A DNA stretch of 32,594 nucleotides, taken from Pirellulales bacterium (lineage in GTDB: Bacteria > Planctomycetota > Planctomycetia > Pirellulales > UBA1268). This document shows positions 25,061 to 32,459 of the stretch, piece by piece. The position numbers and the translations under genes were made by a program. The notes under the pieces are model-generated. The model did no database searches, was not told the origin of the DNA, and worked only from the letters and a program-made list of their open reading frames with translations. The first letter of the stretch is position 1; each line of letters begins with the position of its first letter. The DNA lies in NCBI GenBank assembly GCA_016779265.1, contig JADHNY010000037.1, forward strand, positions 1 to 32,594, written 5' to 3'.

Positions 25061-27556
25061 ATGACACTGCACGCGCCGCCTGGACTATGGGCGGACTCTC
25101 GGCATCTACGGATGCTGTATGCCAGCGACGACTCAACGCAGAGTCTCGCAGGGCCGTGCCCTCGCCCGAAAACTGAGCCCGCGGGAGCCCGCCGTACTGA
25201 GGAGCCGGGTCACGCAGAGAAGCCTGGCTACGTTGGGGGGCCGGTTCTCGATGAAGCCGACGCCACCCCTCGTCCCGAAGTGCCCGCCACGGGTGACGGC
25301 GAGGCGACCGTGATCTCACAGCGGTCAGCGGATTCCAGCGGTGGCGGCACTCCCGAGGAGGCCCCGTCGTCAGAGGAACAACGCCCCTCTACTGCGGTCT
25401 CTGATGTTGGTCGCGCGTTGGCTGGCAAGCGACTGGGTGTCTACGAACTGGAAGAGTTTGTCGGCGGCGGTGGCATGGGAGCGGTGTTTCGCGGCCGTGA
25501 CACCACGCTCGATCGGACGGTTGCCGTCAAAGTCCTGTTTCAGCATCGCACCAACGATGCGGAACTGCTGAGGCGATTCAAGAACGAAGCCCAGTCTGCC
25601 GCCCGGCTCGACCATGAGAATATCGGTCGGGTGTATGCGGTGGGCAGCGAGGAGGGCTGGCACTACATCGTCTTTGAGTTCATCGAGGGCGTGAACCTGC
25701 GGGATCTGGTTCATGAGAAAGGCCCTTTCGATGTCGCCCGAGCGATCACGATTACCTCGCAGCTTGCCGACGCCCTGGCGCATGCTGAAACCCGCAACGT
25801 CGTCCACCGCGACATCAAACCATCGAATGTGATCATCACGCCTGCTGGACGGGCGAGGCTGGTGGACATGGGGCTGGCCAGGCTGCATCAGATGACTGGT
25901 GACCGTGACCTGACTGTCAGCGGTATGACACTCGGTACCTTTGACTACATATCTCCAGAGCAGGCACGCGACCCGCGGCTTGCTGATGTGCGAAGCGACC
26001 TCTACTCCCTCGGCTGTACGGTCTACTACATGCTGATTGGCCGTCCGCCATTTGCTGAGGGCACGATGGTGCAGAAACTGCTGCAGCATCAGCAGCAGCA
26101 GGCGACGCCAGTCGATCGGCTACGGCCTGACGTTCCTCGAGAACTCGCTCAGGTCATCGAACGCCTGATGGAGAAAGATCCCGCGGACCGCTACCAGCAT
26201 CCGACTGAGCTCGTTGAAGCGCTCGAACAGGTGGCAGCAGCTCGCGGGATTGAACTGCCGCTTGCCACGGGGAGTGTGACGCCGCGTACCAGCCGCCGGC
26301 AGTTGCGGATCACGGATCACCTTCCCTGGCTGGTTCCCCTGGTAGGTTTTGCAGCGATCGTGGCAGCGCTCTGGTTTTCCGCTGGACGCGACCAGCTGGA
26401 TCGGATGGCAGGCGTGCCTGCGGTGTCGATGACCCAGGATGGAGATGATGCTGCAAACACGAGTGTTCGTCACCGCGTGGTGGATGCACCTGATCTGCAG
26501 GCTGACGGCTGGACGGAACATGTTTCTCTGGCCGATGCCGTCGCTGCGGCCTCCGATGGAGAGGTGATCGAGCTCGCTTTTTCAGATGTCCGCGACGAAC
26601 CGCCGATTAGCGTCGAAGGCAAGCGGCTCACGATCCGTGCTGCAGCTGGGGCGAATCCTGAGGTGAGGTTCAGCGGCTTTACAACCGAGTCGACAAGTCG
26701 CGAGCGAGCTGGCTTCGTGCTCGATCAGGCAGCCCTCAGGCTGGAAAATCTGACGCTGACCCTTGCCGTTGCTTCGGAGTCGGTTGAGCCAGATGCCAGA
26801 CTCTTCCTGCTGCGGGGTGGCAGCACGCTCGACATGCAGACCTGTCGCATCAGTCTGAAGGGGCTGGCCGCGCCGCTCGTAGAGTCTCGTCGTCCACGGT
26901 GTATTGAGGTCGTGGCGACCGATGTGGCAGCTGTGCCGTCGGGCACGGACGGTGCCACGTCGACGTTGGCAGCGGAGGCTCTCGGAGGGATGCTTGAGGC
27001 AAGCAGGATTGAGTGCAATGACACGAACGTTCGCGGAAACATGACGTTTCTGGAGATCGTTGGCGAGGGCCGTGTTGACCTTGTCTGGTCGGGGGGCACG
27101 TTGGCGACCGACGGCCGCTGCCTGGTCATCGAGGGGGCTGGCCGCGAGTCGGAGTTGGGCACACTGCTCAATGCCACGTTGCGTCAGGCGGTGTTTGCGT
27201 GCCGTGAGGGGTTTGCCTGTCTCCTCGACTCGCCAGCGAAGCCGACTGAGCCACGCCTGGATGTGACGGCGACTGGCTGCCGCTTTCTCACACCGGAAGG
27301 TGTGCCATTGATCGAGCAGTCAGGTATCGAAGACCCCGAGGTGTACCGAGGCCGGGTCCGTTGGGCTGATTCCGCGAGCCGATATGAAGGGAGTTCGCTG
27401 TTTCGAAGGATCGATGGAGCTGCGGAAAGCGTCGAGATCGACTTCCCGTCGCTCGCCCAGCCAATGCAGTTTCTCCCGCAGTATGATCGCTGGCCGAGCG
27501 ATTCATTCTCTGAGGACGACATCCCACAGCCCGAGAGTCCATCAGCATCGTCCTGA
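25061..27556 (+). CDS. Membrane Ser/Thr protein kinase (PknB-like) with extracytoplasmic beta-helix-like domain
   Basis: An 831-residue Hanks-type kinase. The first about 120 residues are disordered and Pro/Ala/Glu-rich. The kinase domain (about 128-400) shows the Gly-rich loop VGGGGMGAVFRG, VAVKVL with K157, the catalytic loop HRDIKPSN (H249, D251, N256), DMG (269-271) in place of DFG, and GTFDYISPEQA in the activation segment. One transmembrane helix lies at about 421-442 (WLVPLVGFAAIVAALWF). The outer part (about 485-820) begins SLADAVAAASDGEVIELA and continues with short repeated beta strands, as in right-handed beta-helix folds; it may sense envelope ligands. ATG 25061 has AAGGAG with an 8-nt spacer; GTG 25031 is less likely. 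Divergent from DUF308. The invariant catalytic residues are intact, so it should be active. Confidence 0.9.
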   Translation: MTLHAPPGLWADSRHLRMLYASDDSTQSLAGPCPRPKTEPAGARRTEEPGHAEKPGYVGGPVLDEADATPRPEVPATGDGEATVISQRSADSSGGGTPEEAPSSEEQRPSTAVSDVGRALAGKRLGVYELEEFVGGGGMGAVFRGRDTTLDRTVAVKVLFQHRTNDAELLRRFKNEAQSAARLDHENIGRVYAVGSEEGWHYIVFEFIEGVNLRDLVHEKGPFDVARAITITSQLADALAHAETRNVVHRDIKPSNVIITPAGRARLVDMGLARLHQMTGDRDLTVSGMTLGTFDYISPEQARDPRLADVRSDLYSLGCTVYYMLIGRPPFAEGTMVQKLLQHQQQQATPVDRLRPDVPRELAQVIERLMEKDPADRYQHPTELVEALEQVAAARGIELPLATGSVTPRTSRRQLRITDHLPWLVPLVGFAAIVAALWFSAGRDQLDRMAGVPAVSMTQDGDDAANTSVRHRVVDAPDLQADGWTEHVSLADAVAAASDGEVIELAFSDVRDEPPISVEGKRLTIRAAAGANPEVRFSGFTTESTSRERAGFVLDQAALRLENLTLTLAVASESVEPDARLFLLRGGSTLDMQTCRISLKGLAAPLVESRRPRCIEVVATDVAAVPSGTDGATSTLAAEALGGMLEASRIECNDTNVRGNMTFLEIVGEGRVDLVWSGGTLATDGRCLVIEGAGRESELGTLLNATLRQAVFACREGFACLLDSPAKPTEPRLDVTATGCRFLTPEGVPLIEQSGIEDPEVYRGRVRWADSASRYEGSSLFRRIDGAAESVEIDFPSLAQPMQFLPQYDRWPSDSFSEDDIPQPESPSASS

Positions 27557-27769
27557 TTGAGACCGGCATCGCCCATCAGACCGGAGAAGTGGGGCGGAAT
27601 GAGCCCCAAAGAGGCGTTTTGAGGGCCGAAAACGACCGGTTCTTTCTTGACACGGCCTCATGACTCGATTCTCCTTATGACGAAGAGATGTGGGCGTCGT
27701 AGGCCCGCCGCGTGCCGGATCAAAAGACCGACCCGGTGAGCGCACAACTTCTCCAGGAGAGCATCACAG

Positions 27770-28195
27770 ATGTTGCACGGTATGCAGTCCAAGGGTTCGG
27801 TTCGTTCACGTCGCGTTGTGACGTTGGTTGCTGGCATCGCAGTGGCAGTTGTGGCCACGACTGCCGCACGTCCTGCTTTCGCGATCAAGCAGTTCTTTGA
27901 CGAGTTCAAGGAGATGTACGTTAACGCAGAAGGCAGCGACGCGGAAAAGGCCCTAGCTGAGGCGGTTGAGACTGCGAAGTGCAATGTCTGCCACTACGGC
28001 AAGAGCAAGAAGAATCGCAATGCGTACGGCGAGGCCCTTTCGGACCTCCTCGATAAGAAGGAAGACAAGGAAAACGTCGAAAAGATCCGTGCGAGCCTTG
28101 AGAAAGTTGCTGGCATGGAAGGCCCTGATGGCAAGACATTCGCGGCTCGGCTGAAGGCTGGCATGCTGCCTGCCGACGCACCTGAGGGCGAATGA
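27770..28195 (+). CDS. Small secreted monoheme c-type protein
   Basis: A 141-residue protein with a signal peptide ending at about residue 38 (ARPAFA). Residues 71-75 are CNVCH, followed by YGKSKKNRNAYGEAL, so one c-type heme is expected. The rest is Lys/Glu-rich and helical, with no Met ligand placed as in classical cytochrome c, although M108, M113, M114 or M131-like residues in the C-terminal part could serve. AGGAGA lies 10 nt before ATG 27770; ATG 27782 is an alternative. The gene stands alone after a 213-bp gap with no convincing promoter, and ends 4 bp from the stop of the convergent HD gene. A strong hairpin with a T-tract just downstream (28241-28282) is its probable terminator. The family name is not known to me; an electron carrier or redox-linked protein for envelope cytochromes is inference. 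Confidence 0.8.
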   Translation: MLHGMQSKGSVRSRRVVTLVAGIAVAVVATTAARPAFAIKQFFDEFKEMYVNAEGSDAEKALAEAVETAKCNVCHYGKSKKNRNAYGEALSDLLDKKEDKENVEKIRASLEKVAGMEGPDGKTFAARLKAGMLPADAPEGE

Positions 28196-28199
28196 TCGC

Positions 28200-29555
28200 T
28201 CACGGCGTCTCTGACGATGTCACCTCGTGACACACATCACCAGCGGCCTCGAGAATGATTTTCTCGAGGCCGCTGCTGTTTTGTATGGCGGCCACGTCTT
28301 CGGGAGCTGCAAACAGCCGGACCTGTTTGACGAGGTCGTCAAACTGCTCGTGCGCGAGGGCGCGGACGACCGGAGAGAGCGACTCCAGGCTCCGCCAGGG
28401 TGTCTTCGCGCGGGAGGGCATTCGCACATCCAGGCGAAACTCAACCTCGCGAGACGCCGGCGGGGCATCGAGCAACAGACTGGCTGCTTGGATGGGGCGG
28501 CCAAGATGGGCGGAGAGCCGCTCTGCGAGCCTCTCAGCGATGCTGACCAGTTCTGCATAGGGACGCCCAGCAACGGCTGCATGCAGTTCCGGATGCTCGC
28601 GGGACGCAAAGCTGGCCACCCGCTTGACCAGGCGACGACGGGTGCCAAACAGGCCCTCCGCCAGCGGAGCAGCAGGCGTGTCGACCGCTACTTCCCGAAT
28701 CCATCGTACAAACGAGGCATCATCAAACCGCACAAGTCTGGTCGGGTCGACCCGATCGCGGAGCGTCCAGACCGCGCGTTGCAGCATTGCAGTGGCTGCC
28801 CGAACAGAGTGGTGCCAGTAGACCTCACTGAACATCACATACCGGGCAAAGACCATCAGTTCAGCAGCGGTGACACCTTTGGAGGTGATGGCGAGCGAGG
28901 TCCCATCGGAGGCCACGCAGAGGCTCGCGAGGAGGCGTTCTTCATCAAAATGACGGCCGTAGGGAACGCCGGCGTGCAGGCTATCGCGGGCAAGATAGTC
29001 CATCTTGTCGACATCGACAGGGCCGGAGAGGAGGGAGGCGAGCAGTCGGCCTGCAGGGTCGTCCGCAGTGCCCTCGACCAGCGAAGCAACCCGTTCGGGG
29101 GCAACGCCCCAGTCGTTGCGGAGCACGTCACCAAGTTCACTACCAAGGAGAATGTTTCGCAGGAACGACTCATGCCTGGGGAATGCTGCCAGATGCATGT
29201 CTTCGATCGGGTGGCAGAACGGCCAGTGGCCAACGTCGTGCAGGAGTGCAGCAGCCAGAAAGGCCGAGGCGTCGTCGGTCGAGACGTGCTGCGTGAATGC
29301 CTCATCAGCTCGCAGTCGGTCAACAAACGCGACTGCCAGACGAAACACACCGAGAGAGTGTTCAAAGCGACTGTGGATCGCACCTGGGTAGACGAGTGCT
29401 ACCAGGCCAAGTTGTCCTACGTGGGCAAGCCGCCGCATCTCGGCGGTGTCGATTGCTGCCTGTAGGCGAGGCGTCAGTGGCAGGGAAATGCCGGGTGGAA
29501 TCCGCAGCGTGGAGCGGTTGCGGGCTGGCTCCAGTTCAGGCACATGGATGGGCAT
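28200..29555 (-). CDS. HD-domain metal-dependent phosphohydrolase
   Basis: A 451-residue cytoplasmic protein of the HD superfamily, related to the YdhJ/SAMHD1-like and dGTPase-like group. Metal-binding residues are visible: H61/H66 in the IHSRFEHSLGV segment, the HD pair H106-D107 in ALLHDVGHWPFCH, and D186 or D191 in KMDYLARD. The arrangement RRLAHVGQLGLVALVYPGAIHSRFEHSLGV is characteristic. Members hydrolyse dNTPs or other nucleotides; the substrate here cannot be decided. There is no clear ribosome-binding site before ATG 29555. The gene begins 26 nt after the stop of the zinc-ribbon membrane protein on the same strand, so co-transcription is likely. Its last 24 codons overlap, in antisense, the terminator hairpin of the small c-type protein gene (codons 427-439). 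Confidence 0.88.
   Translation of the reverse strand: MPIHVPELEPARNRSTLRIPPGISLPLTPRLQAAIDTAEMRRLAHVGQLGLVALVYPGAIHSRFEHSLGVFRLAVAFVDRLRADEAFTQHVSTDDASAFLAAALLHDVGHWPFCHPIEDMHLAAFPRHESFLRNILLGSELGDVLRNDWGVAPERVASLVEGTADDPAGRLLASLLSGPVDVDKMDYLARDSLHAGVPYGRHFDEERLLASLCVASDGTSLAITSKGVTAAELMVFARYVMFSEVYWHHSVRAATAMLQRAVWTLRDRVDPTRLVRFDDASFVRWIREVAVDTPAAPLAEGLFGTRRRLVKRVASFASREHPELHAAVAGRPYAELVSIAERLAERLSAHLGRPIQAASLLLDAPPASREVEFRLDVRMPSRAKTPWRSLESLSPVVRALAHEQFDDLVKQVRLFAAPEDVAAIQNSSGLEKIILEAAGDVCHEVTSSETP
28241..28282 (+). terminator. Intrinsic terminator of the monoheme gene, inside the convergent HD gene
   Basis: A perfect 15-bp stem, CAGCGGCCTCGAGAA (28241-28255) paired with 28261-28275, has a 5-nt loop TGATT and is followed by CTGTTTT. 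It begins 46 bp after the stop of the monoheme gene. There is no T-tract on the minus-strand side, so it should work for plus-strand transcripts. It lies entirely in the coding region of the HD gene (residues 427-439). Confidence 0.65.
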
Positions 29556-29581
29556 CGAAAGCTACGCGAGGTGGAAGAGGA

Positions 29582-30244
29582 TCACAGGGGCGGCAGGCCG
29601 GCAATCCACCGCAGCGTGACTGTGACCAGAACATAGAGCGAGAAGTGAGCGGTCGCGGTCCCCCAGTCGAGTTCCAGGCTGACCAAAGCGGCCAGCCCGC
29701 CAATCCCGAAGAAGATGGGGCCGATGAACAGCCACTGCCACATTTCCTGGGTCGACTCCGGTGGCAAAAAGGCATGGGCTCCCCAGAGTCCTGCGTAGAT
29801 CAGGGAGCAGATCAACGTTCGCAGCAGCAGTCCGCGGCCTCGGTACGGTTCCAGGTCTCGATTGCGAACCACGGCGTAGCCGATCAGGACGCAGGGGATC
29901 GCCACTACAAAGGCGGTTGTACCCAGCAGCCAGGCTGGGGCGTTTCCCGGTCCGTAGACCATGCGGGCTGCAACAGCCGCCGCCAGCGAGCCAAGGCCAA
30001 GCCCTCCAGCAAGCAGCAGCGAACCGGTCGACACAGGCTTGTCCCGTTTCGGGATCGGCTTGGTGGGAAACTGACCGGTTGCCGATGTGGCCGTGGGCGC
30101 GTCTGGCTCATGAACCTTGATGGCATCGGGCTGGGGAACCGTGAGCGGTTTTTTGCACTTCGGACACGGCCCTGTCTGTCCTGCAAACTTGTCGCTCACA
30201 GAAAAACGGGTTTTGCAGGAGGGGCACGTGACGGAAATGGCCAT
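29582..30244 (-). CDS. Zinc-ribbon membrane protein
   Basis: A 220-residue protein. The N-terminus is an MJ0042-type zinc ribbon with CPSC (7-10) and CPKC (27-30), separated by FSVSDKFAGQTG. A Pro/Lys-rich linker follows, then about five transmembrane helices (for example LLLAGGLGLGSLAAAVAA, LLGTTAFVVAIPCVLIGYAV, FIGPIFFGIGGLAALVSLEL). Such proteins are common in planctomycetes and have no assigned function. I placed the start at ATG 30244, where the ribbon begins; the open frame extends to 30322 but the added residues look like non-coding sequence. No strong ribosome-binding site is visible. It is followed 26 nt later by the HD gene and is divergent from a second protein with a similar ribbon at 30404. 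Confidence 0.78.
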   Translation of the reverse strand: MAISVTCPSCKTRFSVSDKFAGQTGPCPKCKKPLTVPQPDAIKVHEPDAPTATSATGQFPTKPIPKRDKPVSTGSLLLAGGLGLGSLAAAVAARMVYGPGNAPAWLLGTTAFVVAIPCVLIGYAVVRNRDLEPYRGRGLLLRTLICSLIYAGLWGAHAFLPPESTQEMWQWLFIGPIFFGIGGLAALVSLELDWGTATAHFSLYVLVTVTLRWIAGLPPL

Positions 30245-30388
30245 CAGAGACTCATTCAGGGCAACTGCTGGGGGGGAATCCGACTGTCGGCTCACCGCGC
30301 CCCGACCGCAGTGTCGAAGCACGATCGTCAGTCGTCAAGCCGGGGACCAGCAGCGACACCAGCGTGAGGGATCGCCTACACTGGGAAT

Positions 30389-30394
30389 AAGGAG
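30389..30394 (+). promoter_or_regulatory. Ribosome-binding site deciding start at 30404
   Basis: AAGGAG lies only 3 nt from ATG 30398 but 9 nt from ATG 30404, so the second ATG is the better start. Confidence 0.5.
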
Positions 30395-30403
30395 AGCATG
30401 GAG

Positions 30404-31264
30404 ATGAGTGATTTTCCGACGACACTGGCAAGCGACGGTCCGCAAGCGGTCGCTCCCAAGGGGATGCACCGACCGCAGCCGATCATCTTCACCTGTCCAA
30501 ACGGTCATCGAATTGTTGTGGATGCCGCGCTTGCTGGGAAAAAAGGCCGCTGCAAGGAGTGCAAGGAGATCGTCACGATCCCTTCTCCCGCCCCCGTTTC
30601 GCCGCAGAGGGGAGCTCAGGCTGGGCAGCCGAAGCCGGCGGCGATGCCTCAGCAGACGGTGGTTGAGAAGTCGGATACGCCGCAAGCGGCCGTTACAGGA
30701 CCTGAGGACGGCTCCCGCGCCCTGCATCGCGAGCCAACGGATGGGCCGTCACTGATCATCAATGAGCCCGCTCCGCCGCATCGCCAGTCGCCGGCAGGTC
30801 CAGCGAAGACGGTGATCGGTCCGCCGTTGCTCGAGGGGGAGTCGTCCCTGCTTGGCCCATCGATCGATCCCAACGAGGTTCAGATCAACTTCGGCAATGA
30901 CGTGCTCCCGGCTGGCCAGCCTCCGCAGATGGAGAGGGCCGAAGGCGAGCCGGAACTTCTCAACGATGGTGAGGGTGTTGCCGTCACGCTTGTAAACCCG
31001 ACTGCTCGTCTGATGGAGCGGCTGTGGTATGAACGACGGCACGGTGGGGTGATCGAGGTGCATCTGACGGGCGCCGTGAGCCCGATCCTGCCGACCTACT
31101 TCTATCCTGGGTGGTCAGATGGCTCCCATGGGCTCTTTGCCAGCCTCGCTGCTGACGGCACTGTGACCCTCACGGCGGTGGCGTGGGAGTCCGTGCAGAA
31201 GATCGTGGTGCGGCATGTCGATTCGATCCCGCCAGACTTCCTCGATATCGGCCTCGACGAATAG
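30404..31264 (+). CDS. Zinc-ribbon protein with uncharacterised C-terminal domain
   Basis: A 286-residue protein, apparently cytoplasmic, with no signal peptide or membrane helix. The N-terminal ribbon has C31-PNGH and CKEC (50-53) with IVVDAALAGKKGR between; the second position of the first knuckle is His (CPNGH), so the metal set may be C-H-C-C. The sequence resembles the ribbon of the divergent membrane protein at 29582. A Pro/Ala/Gln-rich linker covers about 60-185. The C-terminal about 100 residues form a compact domain (LMERLWYERRHGGVIEVHLTGAVSPIL, YFYPGWSDGSHGLFASLAADGTVTLTAVAWESVQKIVVRHVDSIPPDF) that I do not recognise. It ends just before a short tandem repeat and the convergent ACT gene. 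Confidence 0.78.
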   Translation: MSDFPTTLASDGPQAVAPKGMHRPQPIIFTCPNGHRIVVDAALAGKKGRCKECKEIVTIPSPAPVSPQRGAQAGQPKPAAMPQQTVVEKSDTPQAAVTGPEDGSRALHREPTDGPSLIINEPAPPHRQSPAGPAKTVIGPPLLEGESSLLGPSIDPNEVQINFGNDVLPAGQPPQMERAEGEPELLNDGEGVAVTLVNPTARLMERLWYERRHGGVIEVHLTGAVSPILPTYFYPGWSDGSHGLFASLAADGTVTLTAVAWESVQKIVVRHVDSIPPDFLDIGLDE

Positions 31265-31311
31265 GCAGTGCCGAAGGCCAGGCAATGCCGAAGACCAGGC
31301 AGTGCCTAGGC
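31263..31311 (+). repeat. 17-bp tandem repeat, about 2.9 copies
   Basis: Copies start at 31263, 31280 and 31297 (AGGCAGTGCCGAAGGCC and near-identical units; the last is partial). Each contains the inverted repeat GGCA-N-TGCC. It covers the whole 41-bp gap between the convergent zinc-ribbon and ACT genes and both stop codons' edges. No T-tract is present. Confidence 0.6.
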
Positions 31312-31806
31312 GTCTTCGTCGAGGTCATCCTCGGTAATCATGCTGAACCGCTCGCGGTTGAGCGTCTCGAGCGCCATCTCCGTGTTGTCGACCATCAGGG
31401 CGACCGCAGGCCTGCCTCGAGGGTGGACCAGGATCGGGTAGGCCTGGATGATGTTGACCTCCGCCTGCAGCAGAGCGGTGCAGACGCGGACCAGGGGTTG
31501 CGGCACATCGGGGAGTTCAACACCGATCAGATCGCTCTCGATCAGTTTCAGCCCGGAGCGTTCGAGTATTTCACGGCCCTGCTCGGGATGGCTCAACAGG
31601 AATCGCACAAAGGCGCACTCACCCGCGTCGCTGATAGAGAGGGCGACAATTCGCACGCGTGATCCGTCAAACCGGCGGACCACTTCCAGCAGCTGTCCAA
31701 CCCGATTCTCAAGGAATACGGTGAACTGCCGGAGTGCCGGCCAGGAACGGCCGCGGCTCGTTGCGTATCCGAGGCCTGCGCCTTCGCCCGAATCACCGAC
31801 GCTCAC
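31306..31806 (-). CDS. Tandem ACT-domain protein
   Basis: A 166-residue protein with two ACT-like units and nothing else. The first (about 26-95) starts RQFTVFLENRVGQLLEVVRRF and includes IVALSISDAGECAFVRFLLS; the second (about 96-160) includes QPLVRVCTALLQAEVNIIQAYPILVHPRGRPAVALMVDN. ACT domains bind amino acids and regulate enzymes of amino-acid metabolism; stand-alone pairs such as this are often annotated as acetolactate-synthase-related in planctomycetes, but no catalytic partner is next to it. I chose GTG 31806 because GGAG (31815-31812) lies 5 nt upstream; the open frame to 31974 gives a low-complexity N-terminus with no likely function. It ends in an acidic tail (TEDDLDEDA). Divergent from the thioesterase gene. 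Confidence 0.82.
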   Translation of the reverse strand: MSVGDSGEGAGLGYATSRGRSWPALRQFTVFLENRVGQLLEVVRRFDGSRVRIVALSISDAGECAFVRFLLSHPEQGREILERSGLKLIESDLIGVELPDVPQPLVRVCTALLQAEVNIIQAYPILVHPRGRPAVALMVDNTEMALETLNRERFSMITEDDLDEDA

Positions 31807-32033
31807 GCCGTCTCCATCCTTTCTGCTGGCGTTGCCAGCGGGTGCTGTGTTGTGGTGGCCAGATCGACCAATCGACCGCAAGGGCCGGTTTGCGATAGCC
31901 TCGGTGAAAGATACGGCCCAGAGACTCAGCCGGTCAACGCGACGAACTGGCGGTTCAGCCAGCGTCGCCCGCAACGTGGACTGCGAGCGAGTGCGAACTC
32001 TGGCTGGTGAGTTCTTCAGACGAAAGGCAACGC

Positions 32034-32417
32034 ATGAGCGAACTGGTGCATGAGGTTGAGGTGCGGGTGCGGTATCAGGAGACAGATGGGCAACGTCGAG
32101 TGCACCACGCCAACTACCTGACTTGGTTTGAAATCGGCCGCACGGAGTTTCTGCGATCGCGTGGCTACACCTACCGAGCGTTCGAGGAGGCCGGCCTGTT
32201 CATGGTCGTCTCTGACGCGACCGTGAAGTATCGGGCACCGGCTGAGTACGACGACCTGTTAACGGTTCGCACTCGTGTGGAAAGGGTCGGCTCGGCCCAC
32301 ATCAAGCATGCCTACGAAGTGATTCGCGGCACGCAGATCTTGGCGACGGGCGAGACCACCGTTGTCTGCGTGGATGAAGAAGGCAAGATTCGCCGGCTCC
32401 CCGAATGGATCAAGTAA
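32034..32417 (+). CDS. Acyl-CoA thioesterase, YbgC/4-HBT hotdog family
   Basis: A 127-residue hotdog-fold protein of normal length for the family. The active-site segment reads YQETDGQRRVHHANYLTWFE, with the catalytic Asp at D18 and the H24-H25-N27-Y28 group expected in YbgC-like thioesterases. Further conserved parts are FMVVSDATVKYRAPAEYDDLL and GETTVVCVDEEGKIRRLPEW. These enzymes hydrolyse acyl-CoA or hydroxybenzoyl-CoA thioesters; YbgC is often found with the Tol-Pal system, but none of those genes is near. I chose ATG 32034, with AAAGG upstream; GTG 32007 would add nine residues without a clear ribosome-binding site. An IS element begins about 30-40 bp downstream. Confidence 0.9.
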   Translation: MSELVHEVEVRVRYQETDGQRRVHHANYLTWFEIGRTEFLRSRGYTYRAFEEAGLFMVVSDATVKYRAPAEYDDLLTVRTRVERVGSAHIKHAYEVIRGTQILATGETTVVCVDEEGKIRRLPEWIK

Positions 32418-32459
32418 GCCAGACGACGAGCGTTGTGGAACGGGCTGCTGGCAACGACC

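Noticed and set aside
27590..27608. Hairpin TGGGGC...GCCCCA after the kinase gene as a terminator
   Set aside because: The stem is only 6 bp and the nearest T-run (TTTT at about 27617) is too far from it.
27647..27652. Perfect TTGACA as a -35 for the monoheme gene
   Set aside because: No acceptable -10 is found at 16-19 bp; the closest TATGAC is 23 bp away.
28227..29465. Plus-strand open frame of 412 codons opposite the HD gene
   Set aside because: The minus strand has intact HD metal-binding motifs; the plus frame has no recognisable features and overlaps the terminator hairpin.
31807..31974. 56-residue N-terminal extension of the ACT protein
   Set aside because: Low-complexity sequence, no ribosome-binding site, and a good site supports GTG 31806.
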